Below are positions 8,695 to 17,158 of a stretch of 64,000 bases of DNA, one piece after another. Source of the DNA: Ralstonia sp. UBA689 (GTDB lineage Bacteria > Pseudomonadota > Gammaproteobacteria > Burkholderiales > Burkholderiaceae). The stretch is from assembly GCF_002298975.1 (NCBI RefSeq), contig NZ_DBMV01000005.1, positions 1 through 64,000 of the forward strand. The letters are read 5' to 3'. The notes under the pieces are model-generated. The model searched no databases and was not told where the DNA came from. It saw nothing but the letters and a program-made list of their open reading frames with translations. A program made the translations under genes and the position numbers. The first letter of the stretch is position 1. Every line of letters begins with the position of its first letter.

Positions 8695-9702
8695 ATGACA
8701 CCCGCACTACCCGCACGCGGTTTTGCCTGGCGACTGTGGTCGCTGCTGGCACTCGCGTGCGCGGTGGTGTTGGTGGCGTCCTTGATGCTAGGTAGCGTAC
8801 GGCTGTCGCCCGCCGAAGTCTGGCGGGCCCTGATTGGCGGTGGCGACAGTCTGGCGGCAGGCATCGTCACCGAGCTGCGCCTGCCGCGCGCGGGCGCAGC
8901 GTTTGCCGCTGGCGGGCTGTTGGCCTTTGCGGGGGCGCTGATGCAGATGCTGCTGCGCAATCCACTGGCGGACCCCTATGTGCTGGGTGTGTCCGGCGGC
9001 GGCGCGGTAGCGGCGCTGACGGCCATGCTGTTCTCGATGCCGTGGTGGGGCGTGCAGATGAGTGCCGGCGCCGGTGCGCTGCTGTCGATGGCGCTGGTGG
9101 CGGCGATTGCGCGCCAGCATCTGTGGCGCGGCGAGCCCGGCGAGGCCAACGCGCGCCTGCTGCTTGGCGGCATCGTCATGGCTTCCGGCTGGGTTGGCCT
9201 GATTACCCTCATTCTGACGGTCGCGCCCGAGGGCAAGCTGCGCGGCATGATTTTCTGGATGGTCGGTGACCTGGGCGGTGCGGATCGCTACATCGGCGCG
9301 CTGATTGCCCTGGTTGCGGCAGTGGCCGTTGTGCTGCCGCATGCGCGCGACCTGAACGTGCTGTTGACCGGTGAGACTCGCGCTCGCGCCCTTGGTGTGC
9401 CGGTGGCGCGCGTGCGGGCGTTGATCTACGTAGTGGCGTCGCTGTGCACGGCAGTGGCGGTAACGATTGCCGGCTCGGTGGCCTTCGTCGGCCTGCTGGT
9501 GCCGCACATGGTGCGCCTGGCATGGACGCGCGATGTGCGCATCCACCTGCCTGCTACCGCATTGGCCGGCGGCGGGCTGCTGATGCTCGCCGATCTGATT
9601 GCCCGCACGCTGATCGCACCGACGCAACTGCCGGTGGGCGTGATCACCACCATGATTGGCGTGCCGACATTCCTCTATCTGCTGACGCGGAGCGGGCGAT
9701 GA
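8695..9702 (+). CDS. btuC: Cobalamin ABC transporter permease (FecCD/BtuC family)
   Basis: A 335-residue inner-membrane permease with about nine or ten hydrophobic segments and the FecCD-family stretch LRLPRAGAAFAAGGLLAFAGALMQ. It moves cobalamin into the cytoplasm with BtuD and BtuF. It begins 10 bases after btuB and its stop overlaps the btuD start (ATGA), indicating translational coupling. The start at 8695 was chosen over an in-frame codon 19 residues upstream that lies within btuB. Confidence 0.92.
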   Translation: MTPALPARGFAWRLWSLLALACAVVLVASLMLGSVRLSPAEVWRALIGGGDSLAAGIVTELRLPRAGAAFAAGGLLAFAGALMQMLLRNPLADPYVLGVSGGGAVAALTAMLFSMPWWGVQMSAGAGALLSMALVAAIARQHLWRGEPGEANARLLLGGIVMASGWVGLITLILTVAPEGKLRGMIFWMVGDLGGADRYIGALIALVAAVAVVLPHARDLNVLLTGETRARALGVPVARVRALIYVVASLCTAVAVTIAGSVAFVGLLVPHMVRLAWTRDVRIHLPATALAGGGLLMLADLIARTLIAPTQLPVGVITTMIGVPTFLYLLTRSGR

Positions 9703-10556
9703 GCTGGTTGTTTCGTGCACGTCACGCGCCAGCGCCCGACGCCTTTGCACACGTGGATGCTGCGCCTGAACTTTCGCTGAGCGATCTGCGCGTGACGGTC
9801 GATGGCCGGGTATTGATCGAGCGCTTGTCGATGACGGCGACGGCTGGCCAGCTCTGGTGCGTGATCGGCCCGAACGGCGCAGGCAAATCGACATGGTTGT
9901 CCGTGTTGGCCGGGTTGCGCGCGGCGGACGGTGGCAGCGTCATGCTCGACGGCCAACCGCTTGGTGAATGGCCTGCCTTGGCGATGGCCCGCCGTCGTGC
10001 TTTCCTGCCGCAGACGCTGCACGATGCCTTCCCGATGACGGTGTATGAGGCCGTGATGACGGGCCGCCATCCGCACCTCGCGCGCTGGGAGTGGGAGGGC
10101 GAAACCGATGCACACGCCGTTGATGCAGCAATATCTGCGCTTGCATTGGAGCCCTTGGCGCAGCGCGACGTGCGCACGCTCTCCGGTGGCGAACGTCAGC
10201 GTGTGGCGATGGCTGCCGTGGTGGCACAGGACGCCCGCGTATTGATGCTCGACGAGCCCGTCGCGCACCTCGACCTGCATCAGCAAATTGCAGTGTTGTG
10301 CCTGCTGCGCGAGGGCTGCCGCAAACATGGCTGGCTGGTCGTGCTGACCGTGCACGACCTGAACCTGGCGCGCCGCTTTGCAACGCACGCACTGCTGATG
10401 GACGGCGCCGGGCACACCACCGCTGGCCCCGCCGCCGACGTGCTCACGCCTGAGCACTGCGCCCGTGTGCTGCGCACCCCGATCGCCGAGGTGATTGACG
10501 GCCGCCGTACGGCCCTGATTCCGGACGAGATTGACGATTGCGATGACAACTCCTGA
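9699..10556 (+). CDS. btuD: Cobalamin ABC transporter ATP-binding protein
   Basis: A 285-residue ATPase with Walker A GPNGAGKST at 57-65, signature LSGGERQR at 161-168, and Walker B VLMLDEP at 181-187 followed by the H-loop region. It drives import through BtuC. Its ATG overlaps the btuC stop by four bases, and its 3' end overlaps cobO by 14. Similar FecE-type ATPases serve siderophores; the riboswitch and the cob genes point to B12. Confidence 0.92.
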   Translation: MSWLFRARHAPAPDAFAHVDAAPELSLSDLRVTVDGRVLIERLSMTATAGQLWCVIGPNGAGKSTWLSVLAGLRAADGGSVMLDGQPLGEWPALAMARRRAFLPQTLHDAFPMTVYEAVMTGRHPHLARWEWEGETDAHAVDAAISALALEPLAQRDVRTLSGGERQRVAMAAVVAQDARVLMLDEPVAHLDLHQQIAVLCLLREGCRKHGWLVVLTVHDLNLARRFATHALLMDGAGHTTAGPAADVLTPEHCARVLRTPIAEVIDGRRTALIPDEIDDCDDNS

Positions 10557-11169
10557 AACCGATGACAGCGACGGCTTGAACGAGCGCCACCGCTCACGCA
10601 TGCAACGCAAGAAGGCCGTGGTGGATGCCAAGATTGCCGCCGCCACTGACGTGCGCGGCGTGCTTCTGGTCAACACCGGCAACGGCAAGGGCAAATCCAG
10701 CTCGGGCTTCGGCATGGTGATTCGCGCCATGGGCCACGACATGCAGGTCGGCGTCGTGCAGTTCATCAAGGGGGCGATCCCGACGGGCGAGGAGCGTTTC
10801 CTGCGCCGTTTTTCCGAGCAATGCCGCTTTCACGTGATGGGCGATGGCTATACGTGGGAGACGCAGGACCGCACGCGCGATATCGAGAAAGCCGAAGCCG
10901 CCTGGGCCTGCGCGCGCGAACTGCTGCGGGACCCATCCATCGGCCTGGTGCTGCTGGATGAACTGAACATCGCGCTCAAATACCATTACCTTGATGTGCA
11001 GATCGTGCTGGCCGATCTGCATGCGCGCCCGGCTGCGCAGCATGTGGTCGTCACCGGCCGCGGCGCGCCGCCCGAGCTGATCGAGGCGGCCGATACCGTG
11101 ACCGACATGACGCTCGTCAAGCATGCATTTTCCCAAGGCATCCAGGCGCAGCCGGGTGTTGAACTGTAG
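10543..11169 (+). CDS. cobO: Cob(I)alamin adenosyltransferase (CobA/CobO/BtuR type)
   Basis: Transfers the adenosyl group of ATP to reduced cob(I)alamin or cobinamide, forming coenzyme B12. The 208-residue protein carries the family P-loop TGNGKGKSS at 45-53 and the downstream LDELNIALKYHYLD segment. It is the CobA-type enzyme, distinct from the PduO type. The ATG at 10543 was preferred over a TTG four codons earlier. Its overlap with btuD places adenosylation right after import in the operon. Confidence 0.95.
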   Translation: MTTPETDDSDGLNERHRSRMQRKKAVVDAKIAAATDVRGVLLVNTGNGKGKSSSGFGMVIRAMGHDMQVGVVQFIKGAIPTGEERFLRRFSEQCRFHVMGDGYTWETQDRTRDIEKAEAAWACARELLRDPSIGLVLLDELNIALKYHYLDVQIVLADLHARPAAQHVVVTGRGAPPELIEAADTVTDMTLVKHAFSQGIQAQPGVEL

Positions 11170-11185
11170 TTGTCGACTTTCCATC

Positions 11186-12223
11186 ATGCAGATTCCTTCC
11201 TTTGATCCGGCGCTGCACACCCGCCTGCAGACCGCCGTGGACAGCAAGACCAAGCCGCTTGGTGCGCTGGGCCGGCTTGAATCGCTGGCCGTGCAGATCG
11301 GCCTGATTCAGAACACCGAGACTCCGGTACTGACGCGCCCGGCCATGGTGGTGTTTGCGGCCGACCACGGCATCGCCCACGCAGGAGTGAGCGCTTATCC
11401 GCAAGCGGTGACGGCGCAGATGGTGCTGAACTTCGTTGCCGGTGGTGCAGCCATCAACGTGTTCTGTCGTCAGCATGGCTTCGCGCTGGAGGTGGTCAAT
11501 GCCGGCGTGGCCGCGCCGCTGTGGACGGCTGACACACCCGGCCTGGTCGACGCACCGGTTGGCCCCGGCACCCGCAACTTTGCCGAGCAGCCCGCCATGA
11601 CGGCCGACGAGCGCGATCGCGCCATGGTGCTCGGCGCACAGCGTGTGGCGCACCATGCGGCGCTGGGCTCCAACGTGATCGCACTCGGCGAGATGGGCAT
11701 CGCCAATACCGCTTCCGCCGCGTGCCTGATGGCGCGGCTGTGCAATCTGCCGGTGGCGCAATGCGTCGGTCGCGGCACGGGGCTCAATGATGATGGCCTC
11801 GCCCACAAACGCGCGGTGCTGGAAGCGGCGCTGGCCAACCATGCGGATGTGCGCGATCCACTGGACGTGCTCGCCTGCTTCGGTGGGTTCGAGGTTGCGG
11901 CCATGACGGGGGCGGTGCTGGAGGCTGTGCAGCGGCGCATGGTCATCCTCGTCGACGGCTTCATCGCTACGGCGGCGGTGCTGGTGGCCGCGCGCGTAAT
12001 GCCGGAGGTGCTGCGCTTCTGCGTGTTCGGGCACGTGTCGGACGAGCGTGGGCATCGCGCGTTGCTGGAGGTGCTCGATGCGCGGCCGTTGCTGTCGCTG
12101 TCGCTGCGCCTGGGCGAGGGCAGCGGGGCGGTGCTGGCGTATCCGCTGGTCGTCTCCGCCGTGACCTTCCTGCGCGAGATGGCGACCTTCGCCAGCGCGG
12201 GCGTGAGCGAGCGGGCCGGCTGA
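11186..12223 (+). CDS. cobT: Nicotinate-nucleotide--dimethylbenzimidazole phosphoribosyltransferase
   Basis: Makes alpha-ribazole 5'-phosphate, the lower-ligand nucleotide of cobalamin, from NaMN and 5,6-dimethylbenzimidazole. The 345-residue protein shows the KTKPLGALGRLE opening, the ADHGIAHAGVSAYP motif, and LGEGSGA near the C-terminus. Glu311 there corresponds to the catalytic base of the family. Its stop overlaps the cobS start by one base (TGATG). No dimethylbenzimidazole synthase is visible in this window. Confidence 0.96.
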   Translation: MQIPSFDPALHTRLQTAVDSKTKPLGALGRLESLAVQIGLIQNTETPVLTRPAMVVFAADHGIAHAGVSAYPQAVTAQMVLNFVAGGAAINVFCRQHGFALEVVNAGVAAPLWTADTPGLVDAPVGPGTRNFAEQPAMTADERDRAMVLGAQRVAHHAALGSNVIALGEMGIANTASAACLMARLCNLPVAQCVGRGTGLNDDGLAHKRAVLEAALANHADVRDPLDVLACFGGFEVAAMTGAVLEAVQRRMVILVDGFIATAAVLVAARVMPEVLRFCVFGHVSDERGHRALLEVLDARPLLSLSLRLGEGSGAVLAYPLVVSAVTFLREMATFASAGVSERAG

Positions 12224-12993
12224 TGCACGCGCTGCGCGAGCACTGGCAGGCGCTATGGACGGCCGTCGGGTATTTCACCCGCATCCCCGTGCCGGCATCG
12301 GTCGGGTTCTCGCAGGCGGGGTTGAATCGCGCGGCGCGCTACTTTCCGCTGGTCGGTTGGCTGGTGGGCGCGGCGGCTGCGGGTGTGTACTGGCTGGTGT
12401 CGCACACGGTGCCCGCGCCGGGCGTTGCCGTGGCTGTGTCGATGGTCGCCACGCTGCTGCTGACCGGTGCCTTCCATGAAGACGGCCTGGCCGATTGCGC
12501 CGATGGCTTCGGCGGTGGCTATACGGCGGAAGACCGGCTGCGCATCATGCACGACTCGCGCATCGGCGCGTTCGGCGCGATTGCCGTATGCATGGCGCTG
12601 CTGCTGAAGTGGCAACTGCTGACGGCGATGGCGCCACACGGTGTCGCAATCCTGGTCGCCATGGTGGCCGCACACGCCGCCAGCCGCGCGGCAGCCGTCA
12701 GCTACTTGCTCACGCACGACTACGTGCGGGCCGAGGGCAAGGCCAAGCCGGTTGCGCAGCGCATGCGTTGGCGCGATGCTCTGTGGGCGGGCGTGTTCGG
12801 CATCGCGCCGCTGCTGTGGTTCGGGCCGGTGTGCGCGGTGGGCGTCGTCGCGGGCTTGCTGGTTGCGCGCTGGCTGCTGGGCCGCTACTTCCTGCGGCGC
12901 ATCGGCGGCATCACGGGCGATTGCTTGGGCATGGCGCAGCAGATTTTCGAGTTGCTGATCCTGTGGGGGCTGCTGGCATGGATGTCATCCTGA
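12223..12993 (+). CDS. cobS: Adenosylcobinamide-GDP ribazoletransferase (cobalamin synthase)
   Basis: Integral membrane enzyme of 256 residues that joins adenosylcobinamide-GDP with alpha-ribazole or its phosphate, completing cobalamin or its 5'-phosphate. It has the CobS opening (WTAVGYFTRIPVP) and the acidic metal-binding motif HEDGLADCADGFGGG (residues about 86-100). Several membrane segments follow. It overlaps cobT by one base and cobC by 16 bases. Confidence 0.95.
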   Translation: MHALREHWQALWTAVGYFTRIPVPASVGFSQAGLNRAARYFPLVGWLVGAAAAGVYWLVSHTVPAPGVAVAVSMVATLLLTGAFHEDGLADCADGFGGGYTAEDRLRIMHDSRIGAFGAIAVCMALLLKWQLLTAMAPHGVAILVAMVAAHAASRAAAVSYLLTHDYVRAEGKAKPVAQRMRWRDALWAGVFGIAPLLWFGPVCAVGVVAGLLVARWLLGRYFLRRIGGITGDCLGMAQQIFELLILWGLLAWMSS

Positions 12994-13556
12994 TCCGCCA
13001 CGCGCGGCCTGCCATGGCGACTGGCCTCTGCTATGGCCGCACCGATCTGCCACTGGACACCCCGATGGACCCCGACCCATCGGCCATCATCGAGAAACTC
13101 AGCGCGCACGCGCCGCAACGCCTGCTGGCCAGCCCGCTCCAACGCAGCCACCTGACGGCGCAGGCGATGGCGCAAGCCGCTGGCCTGCCCGCCATCGAGA
13201 TTGAGGCGCAATTGATGGAACTGGATTTCGGCGCCTGGGAGGGCTGCCAGTGGGACGACCTTCCGCGCGCCAAAATCGAACGCTGGGCGCGCGATCTGGT
13301 GCACGGTAATCCGCATGGCGGGGAATCGGCAGCCGACCTGCTGACGCGTGTCAGCACGTGGGCCGATGCGATGGCGGCAGAGCCTGTGCCGTGCCTCTGG
13401 GCCGTCACACATGCCGGTTGCATGCGGGCGCTCGCCGCGCACTGGCTGCAACGGCCGCTGGCCGAGACGCTGCAATGGCCGTTGCAATGGGGCGGCGCTT
13501 GCGGCTTTCGCGTGCAGCCCGACGCATTGCCGGTGCTGCTGTTCTGGAACCGCTGA
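12978..13556 (+). CDS. cobC: Alpha-ribazole phosphatase (histidine phosphatase family)
   Basis: A 192-residue histidine phosphatase. The catalytic motif is IRHARP at the N-terminus (Arg7-His8), with Ala where many members have Gly. A second conserved segment is MELDFGAWEG. In this operon the expected job is removing the 5'-phosphate of alpha-ribazole phosphate or of cobalamin phosphate. It starts inside the end of cobS and ends only seven bases from the convergent btuF gene. Confidence 0.9.
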   Translation: MDVILIRHARPAMATGLCYGRTDLPLDTPMDPDPSAIIEKLSAHAPQRLLASPLQRSHLTAQAMAQAAGLPAIEIEAQLMELDFGAWEGCQWDDLPRAKIERWARDLVHGNPHGGESAADLLTRVSTWADAMAAEPVPCLWAVTHAGCMRALAAHWLQRPLAETLQWPLQWGGACGFRVQPDALPVLLFWNR

Positions 13557-13563
13557 TCGACGC

Positions 13564-14508
13564 TCAGGCGCCGCCCGCCGCCTGCGTTGCCGGACGCCGT
13601 GCGCGCGCCTGTTCCAGGTCTTCACACAACTGCGCTGCACCTTCCGCCAGGCGCGGGCCGAAACGGTTGATCAGGTCGCCATTGATGCTGAACAGGTTGC
13701 CGCGCTGCACGGCCAGCAAGTGCGGCCAGCGTTTCCAGCCGTCGAGCGTATCGATCGGACGGCTGCCTTGCGTGGCGCCCATGCTGGCAGTCAGCAGGAC
13801 TTCGGGGTTGGCTGCGATGACGGCCTCGGCGGACACGGTCGGTACCAGTAGCGGTTCGCCGGCAAACACGTTGCGGCCGCCGCATAGCGCCAGCATGTCG
13901 GAGAAGATGTGCTGGCCGTTGAGCGTCATCAGCGGTTGTTCCCACACCTGATAGAACACGGACACTGGCGGCCGGCTTGCATAGCGCTGGCGCAGCGCGT
14001 CGACCTGCTGGCGGAACTGCTGTGCGGCGTTGTGGGCGCTGGCGCGTGTGTCGAGCAGCGTACCGAGCGCTTCGATCGAGCGCGGAATGTCGCCCATACG
14101 ATGCGGCTCGGAGAAGAACAGCGGAATCCCCAGCGCGCGCAGGCGGTCGATCTGCTTCTGCGCGTTGCCATGACGCCAGACCACCACCAGATCGGGCCTG
14201 AGCGCGACGATGCGTTCGAGGTCGAGCGCGCGGTTGTCGCCCACGTGCGGAATGTCGCGCGCAGGCGGCGGATAGTCGCTGTAGGCCACCGTGCCGACAA
14301 TGCGCGCGCCGCCGCCAGCCGCGAACAGCAGTTCGGTGGCATGCGGTGCCAGGCTGACGATACGCTGCGCGGGGCGTTGCAGCGTGACGGTGGCGCCGCT
14401 GTCATCGGTGACGGAGATGGCGGCAAGAGCCGGAGCAACAGCAGAGGCCAGTGCAGCGAAGCCGAGCGCGCGCAGGCAACGAACAAGACGGGAGAGACGG
14501 GCGGGCAT
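13564..14508 (-). CDS. btuF: Cobalamin ABC transporter substrate-binding protein
   Basis: Periplasmic binding protein of 314 residues delivering cobalamin to BtuCD. It has a signal peptide (residues 1-29, ending APALA) and the two-lobed class III fold, with AQRIVSLAPHATELLFAAG at the first lobe and DLVVVWRHGN in the middle. It is the last gene of the minus-strand operon cobU-cbiB-cobD-btuF, so it is transcribed towards its permease and ATPase genes rather than with them. Confidence 0.9.
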   Translation of the reverse strand: MPARLSRLVRCLRALGFAALASAVAPALAAISVTDDSGATVTLQRPAQRIVSLAPHATELLFAAGGGARIVGTVAYSDYPPPARDIPHVGDNRALDLERIVALRPDLVVVWRHGNAQKQIDRLRALGIPLFFSEPHRMGDIPRSIEALGTLLDTRASAHNAAQQFRQQVDALRQRYASRPPVSVFYQVWEQPLMTLNGQHIFSDMLALCGGRNVFAGEPLLVPTVSAEAVIAANPEVLLTASMGATQGSRPIDTLDGWKRWPHLLAVQRGNLFSINGDLINRFGPRLAEGAAQLCEDLEQARARRPATQAAGGA

Positions 14509-14520
14509 CAGGGGGATGAT

Positions 14521-15537
14521 TCAAACGGAAAGCGACAGCGATGCTAGCGCATCGTCAAGGCGGCGCCATCCGGTTTCATCCGGAGGCAAGCCGAAGCGCA
14601 ATCCGGGCACAGATGAGTCGAACAAGCGGGTCCAGACGCCGATGCGCGCCAGGCTTGCGTGCAGCGACTGCGCGCGTGGCGTAGGTGCCCAGGCAAACAG
14701 CGGCGTGGCGGCATTCGGCAGGCCGTGGCGATCCAGCAACGTGTGCAGTCGCGTGCCTTCCCGCTGCAATCGGGCGCGCATGGCTGTTTGCCAGGGCAAG
14801 TCCGCCAGTGCAGTGCGCACCACCGCGCGGGCTGGGCCGTTGACGGTCCAGTGCCCCAGCGCATCGCGCAGGGCGACCAGCAGATCGGGCGCCGCCAGCA
14901 CGAAGCCGATGCGTGCTCCCGCCAGCCCATAGAACTTGCCGATCGAACGCAGGACAACGAGCCCCGGCGCGCCTGTCAGCGGGGCGAGCGTCGGGCCATC
15001 CTCCAGCGCCTCGATGAAGGCTTCGTCCACGACCAACGTCCCGCCGCGGGCTTGCAGTCGCGCATGCCAGTCGCGCAACGTCTTGGCTGGCAGCAGGCGG
15101 GCGGTCGGGTTGTTTGGATTGACGATGACGAGGTGCAGAACATCGTCGGGCAGGCCGCCCAGGAACGCGGCTTCAGGCAATGGCGTGACGTCGTGTCCGG
15201 CGCGTGCAAAGGCCGGCGCGTATTCGCTGTAGCCGATCTGGGCAACACCGACGCGCCCGCGCGGCAGCAGGGTCGGCAGCGTGCGGATGGCAGCCTGCGA
15301 GCCAGCAACTGCGAGCACCGCGCCGCCATCGTTGACGCCGTAGTACGCGGCGGCGAATGCTTCGAGGCCATCGTCGTCGGGCAGGCGCAGCCAGGCATCG
15401 GGCGGGATCGGTGGGATGGGATAGCCGTGCGGGTTGATGCCGGTGGACAGGTCCAGCCAGCCGCCCGCCTGTTCGTCCTGCTCGCCGTACAGCGCGCGCG
15501 CTGCGGCAAGGTTGCCGCCGTGGGCGATGCCGCTCAA
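14521..15537 (-). CDS. cobD: L-threonine-O-3-phosphate decarboxylase
   Basis: PLP enzyme of 338 residues forming (R)-1-amino-2-propanol O-2-phosphate, the linker between corrin ring and nucleotide loop. Class I/II aminotransferase fold: AHGGN near the start, NPNNPTARL around residues 140-147, VVDEAF, and the PLP lysine Lys201 in SIGKFYGLAGARIG. No ATG fits the expected N-terminus. The best start is TTG at 15537, which overlaps the cbiB stop (TTGA) and has GGAG six bases upstream, suggesting translational coupling. Some genomes name this gene cobC. Confidence 0.88.
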   Translation of the reverse strand: MSGIAHGGNLAAARALYGEQDEQAGGWLDLSTGINPHGYPIPPIPPDAWLRLPDDDGLEAFAAAYYGVNDGGAVLAVAGSQAAIRTLPTLLPRGRVGVAQIGYSEYAPAFARAGHDVTPLPEAAFLGGLPDDVLHLVIVNPNNPTARLLPAKTLRDWHARLQARGGTLVVDEAFIEALEDGPTLAPLTGAPGLVVLRSIGKFYGLAGARIGFVLAAPDLLVALRDALGHWTVNGPARAVVRTALADLPWQTAMRARLQREGTRLHTLLDRHGLPNAATPLFAWAPTPRAQSLHASLARIGVWTRLFDSSVPGLRFGLPPDETGWRRLDDALASLSLSV

Positions 15538-16526
15538 GACCAGCTCCGCGCGACGGCACCGATCACGCCCAACACGCCGAGCCAAAGCCACAACGTGCGC
15601 GACACCAGCATCAGCGCCCGCGAAATATCGGCGGCGGTCGCGGGCTCGCCAGTGCCCAGCGGTGGCCGCGCTTCGTCCACGCCTTCGTAGCGCGCCGTGC
15701 CGCCCAGCCGCACGCGCAGACTGCCCGCGCCGGCGGCCATCACCGGGCCCGCGTTGGGGCTCGACCATTGCGGCGCCTGCGCGCGCCAGCAGCACAGCGC
15801 ATCGGCGGTGTGGCCGAGGAGTGCATAGCTCATCGCCGTGAGCCGCGCGGGCATCCAGTTGAGCACGTCGTCGATGCGCGCGGCCGCCCAACCGAAGCCC
15901 GTGAAGCGCGCATTGCGATAGCCCCACATGGCATCGAGCGTGTTGGCCAGGCGGTACAGCATCACGCCCGGCGCGCCGGCCACCACGAGCCAGAACAGTG
16001 GCGCGAACACGGCATCGCTGCCGTTTTCCAGCGCCGATTCCACAGCCGCGCGGGCGATGGGTTCGTCGCTTGCATTGCGGAGATCGCGCGAGACGATGCG
16101 CGAGGCGAGCGCGCGCGCGCGACGCAGGTCGGCATCACGCAGCGCAGCGGCAATCGGCGCGATGTGGTCATGCAGGCTGCGCGCGCCGATCGCAAAGTAG
16201 AGGGCTGCGGCATCGAGCGCGACCACCGCCCAGGGCGAAGCCGCACGCGCCGTGGCGGCCAGCCATCCCGCCAGCAGTACGAACGGCAGCGCGGCCGTCG
16301 CCCAGGCGATGAGTCCAATGGCGCGCGACCACGCCAACGCGGCAGGATTGCGGTTCATGCGGCGTTCGATGGCGGTGGTGATCCGCCCGAAGCCGACCAG
16401 TGGATGCCAGCGCGGCACCTCGCCGAACAGCCGGTCGAGCAGCACGCCGGCCAACGCGGCAAGCGCAACCAGCGGCCACCCAAGATCGAACACACCGCCC
16501 GTTGGAAGGCCGACGCTCCCGGTCAC
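15534..16526 (-). CDS. cbiB: Adenosylcobinamide-phosphate synthase
   Basis: Integral membrane protein of 330 residues that attaches aminopropanol phosphate to adenosylcobyric acid. The CbiB/CobD family stretch [22 protein letters not shown] occurs near residues 23-48, and several hydrophobic segments follow. It overlaps cobU (ATGA) upstream and cobD downstream, so the order of the genes follows the assembly steps they catalyse. Confidence 0.94.
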   Translation of the reverse strand: MTGSVGLPTGGVFDLGWPLVALAALAGVLLDRLFGEVPRWHPLVGFGRITTAIERRMNRNPAALAWSRAIGLIAWATAALPFVLLAGWLAATARAASPWAVVALDAAALYFAIGARSLHDHIAPIAAALRDADLRRARALASRIVSRDLRNASDEPIARAAVESALENGSDAVFAPLFWLVVAGAPGVMLYRLANTLDAMWGYRNARFTGFGWAAARIDDVLNWMPARLTAMSYALLGHTADALCCWRAQAPQWSSPNAGPVMAAGAGSLRVRLGGTARYEGVDEARPPLGTGEPATAADISRALMLVSRTLWLWLGVLGVIGAVARSWS

Positions 16527-17098
16527 GATGCGGCGCCGAGTGCCGGCCCTTTGATCACCATCGGAATGCCGGCCACCAGCAGGTGCACGTTGTCGGCCAG
16601 GCCAGCGAGACGCTGGTTCAAGCGGCCCAGCTCGTCCACGTAAAAGCGCGTGAGGGCGCCCATCGGCACCACGCCCAGGCCGATCTCGTTGCTCACGAGG
16701 ATGATCTCGCCCGGCAGCAGCGGCAGGGCGGTGAGCAGCGCATCGATCTCAGCCGTCCAAACTTCGGGCGGGGTGATGAGGCCAGTCTCGGGGTAGTCGC
16801 GCTGCTCGGCGAAGAGCAGGTTGTTGAGCCACAGCGTGATGCAATCGACCAGCACGCAGCCGCCGTGCTGTGCGTGCGTGTAGAGCGCTTCGGCCAGGTG
16901 CTCCGGTACTTCAGCGACTGTCCAGTGCTCGGGCCGACGTGCGCGGTGCAGGGCGATGCGCAGTTGCATCTCTTCGTCGCCCTCATGTGCGGTGGCGATA
17001 TACGTGACCGGCCCCGCGCATTGCAGCGCGAGTTGTTCAGCGTGGTGGCTCTTGCCCGAGCGGGCACCACCGAGGACGAGCGTAAGACGGCGAGACAT
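16523..17098 (-). CDS. cobU: Adenosylcobinamide kinase / guanylyltransferase
   Basis: Bifunctional 191-residue enzyme that phosphorylates adenosylcobinamide and activates it with GTP. The P-loop GGARSGKS is at residues 10-17; downstream motifs include [12 protein letters not shown] and [12 protein letters not shown]. It is the first gene of the minus-strand operon. Only 60 bases separate it from the divergent cobQ gene, too short for a second B12 riboswitch. Confidence 0.96.
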   Translation of the reverse strand: MSRRLTLVLGGARSGKSHHAEQLALQCAGPVTYIATAHEGDEEMQLRIALHRARRPEHWTVAEVPEHLAEALYTHAQHGGCVLVDCITLWLNNLLFAEQRDYPETGLITPPEVWTAEIDALLTALPLLPGEIILVSNEIGLGVVPMGALTRFYVDELGRLNQRLAGLADNVHLLVAGIPMVIKGPALGAAS

Positions 17099-17158
17099 CC
17101 GTGCATTTTAGCCACGCGGTGCCCTTCGCGCGCAGGTGCGGGTGCGATAATCCGGCGC
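17099..17158. promoter_or_regulatory. Divergent cobU / cobQ promoter region
   Basis: Sixty bases carry the promoters of both operons. For cobQ, GATAAT at 17146-17151 is a good -10 element, but it lies only seven bases before the ATG at 17159, which would make the transcript nearly leaderless. No riboswitch element is present. Confidence 0.4.

Noticed and set aside
6654..8960. 768-codon open frame opposite btuB
   Set aside because: Shadow of btuB. The plus-strand frame has full TonB-receptor features.
17099..17158. Second B12 riboswitch ahead of cobU or cobQ
   Set aside because: Only 60 bases are available and none of the conserved B12 elements is present.
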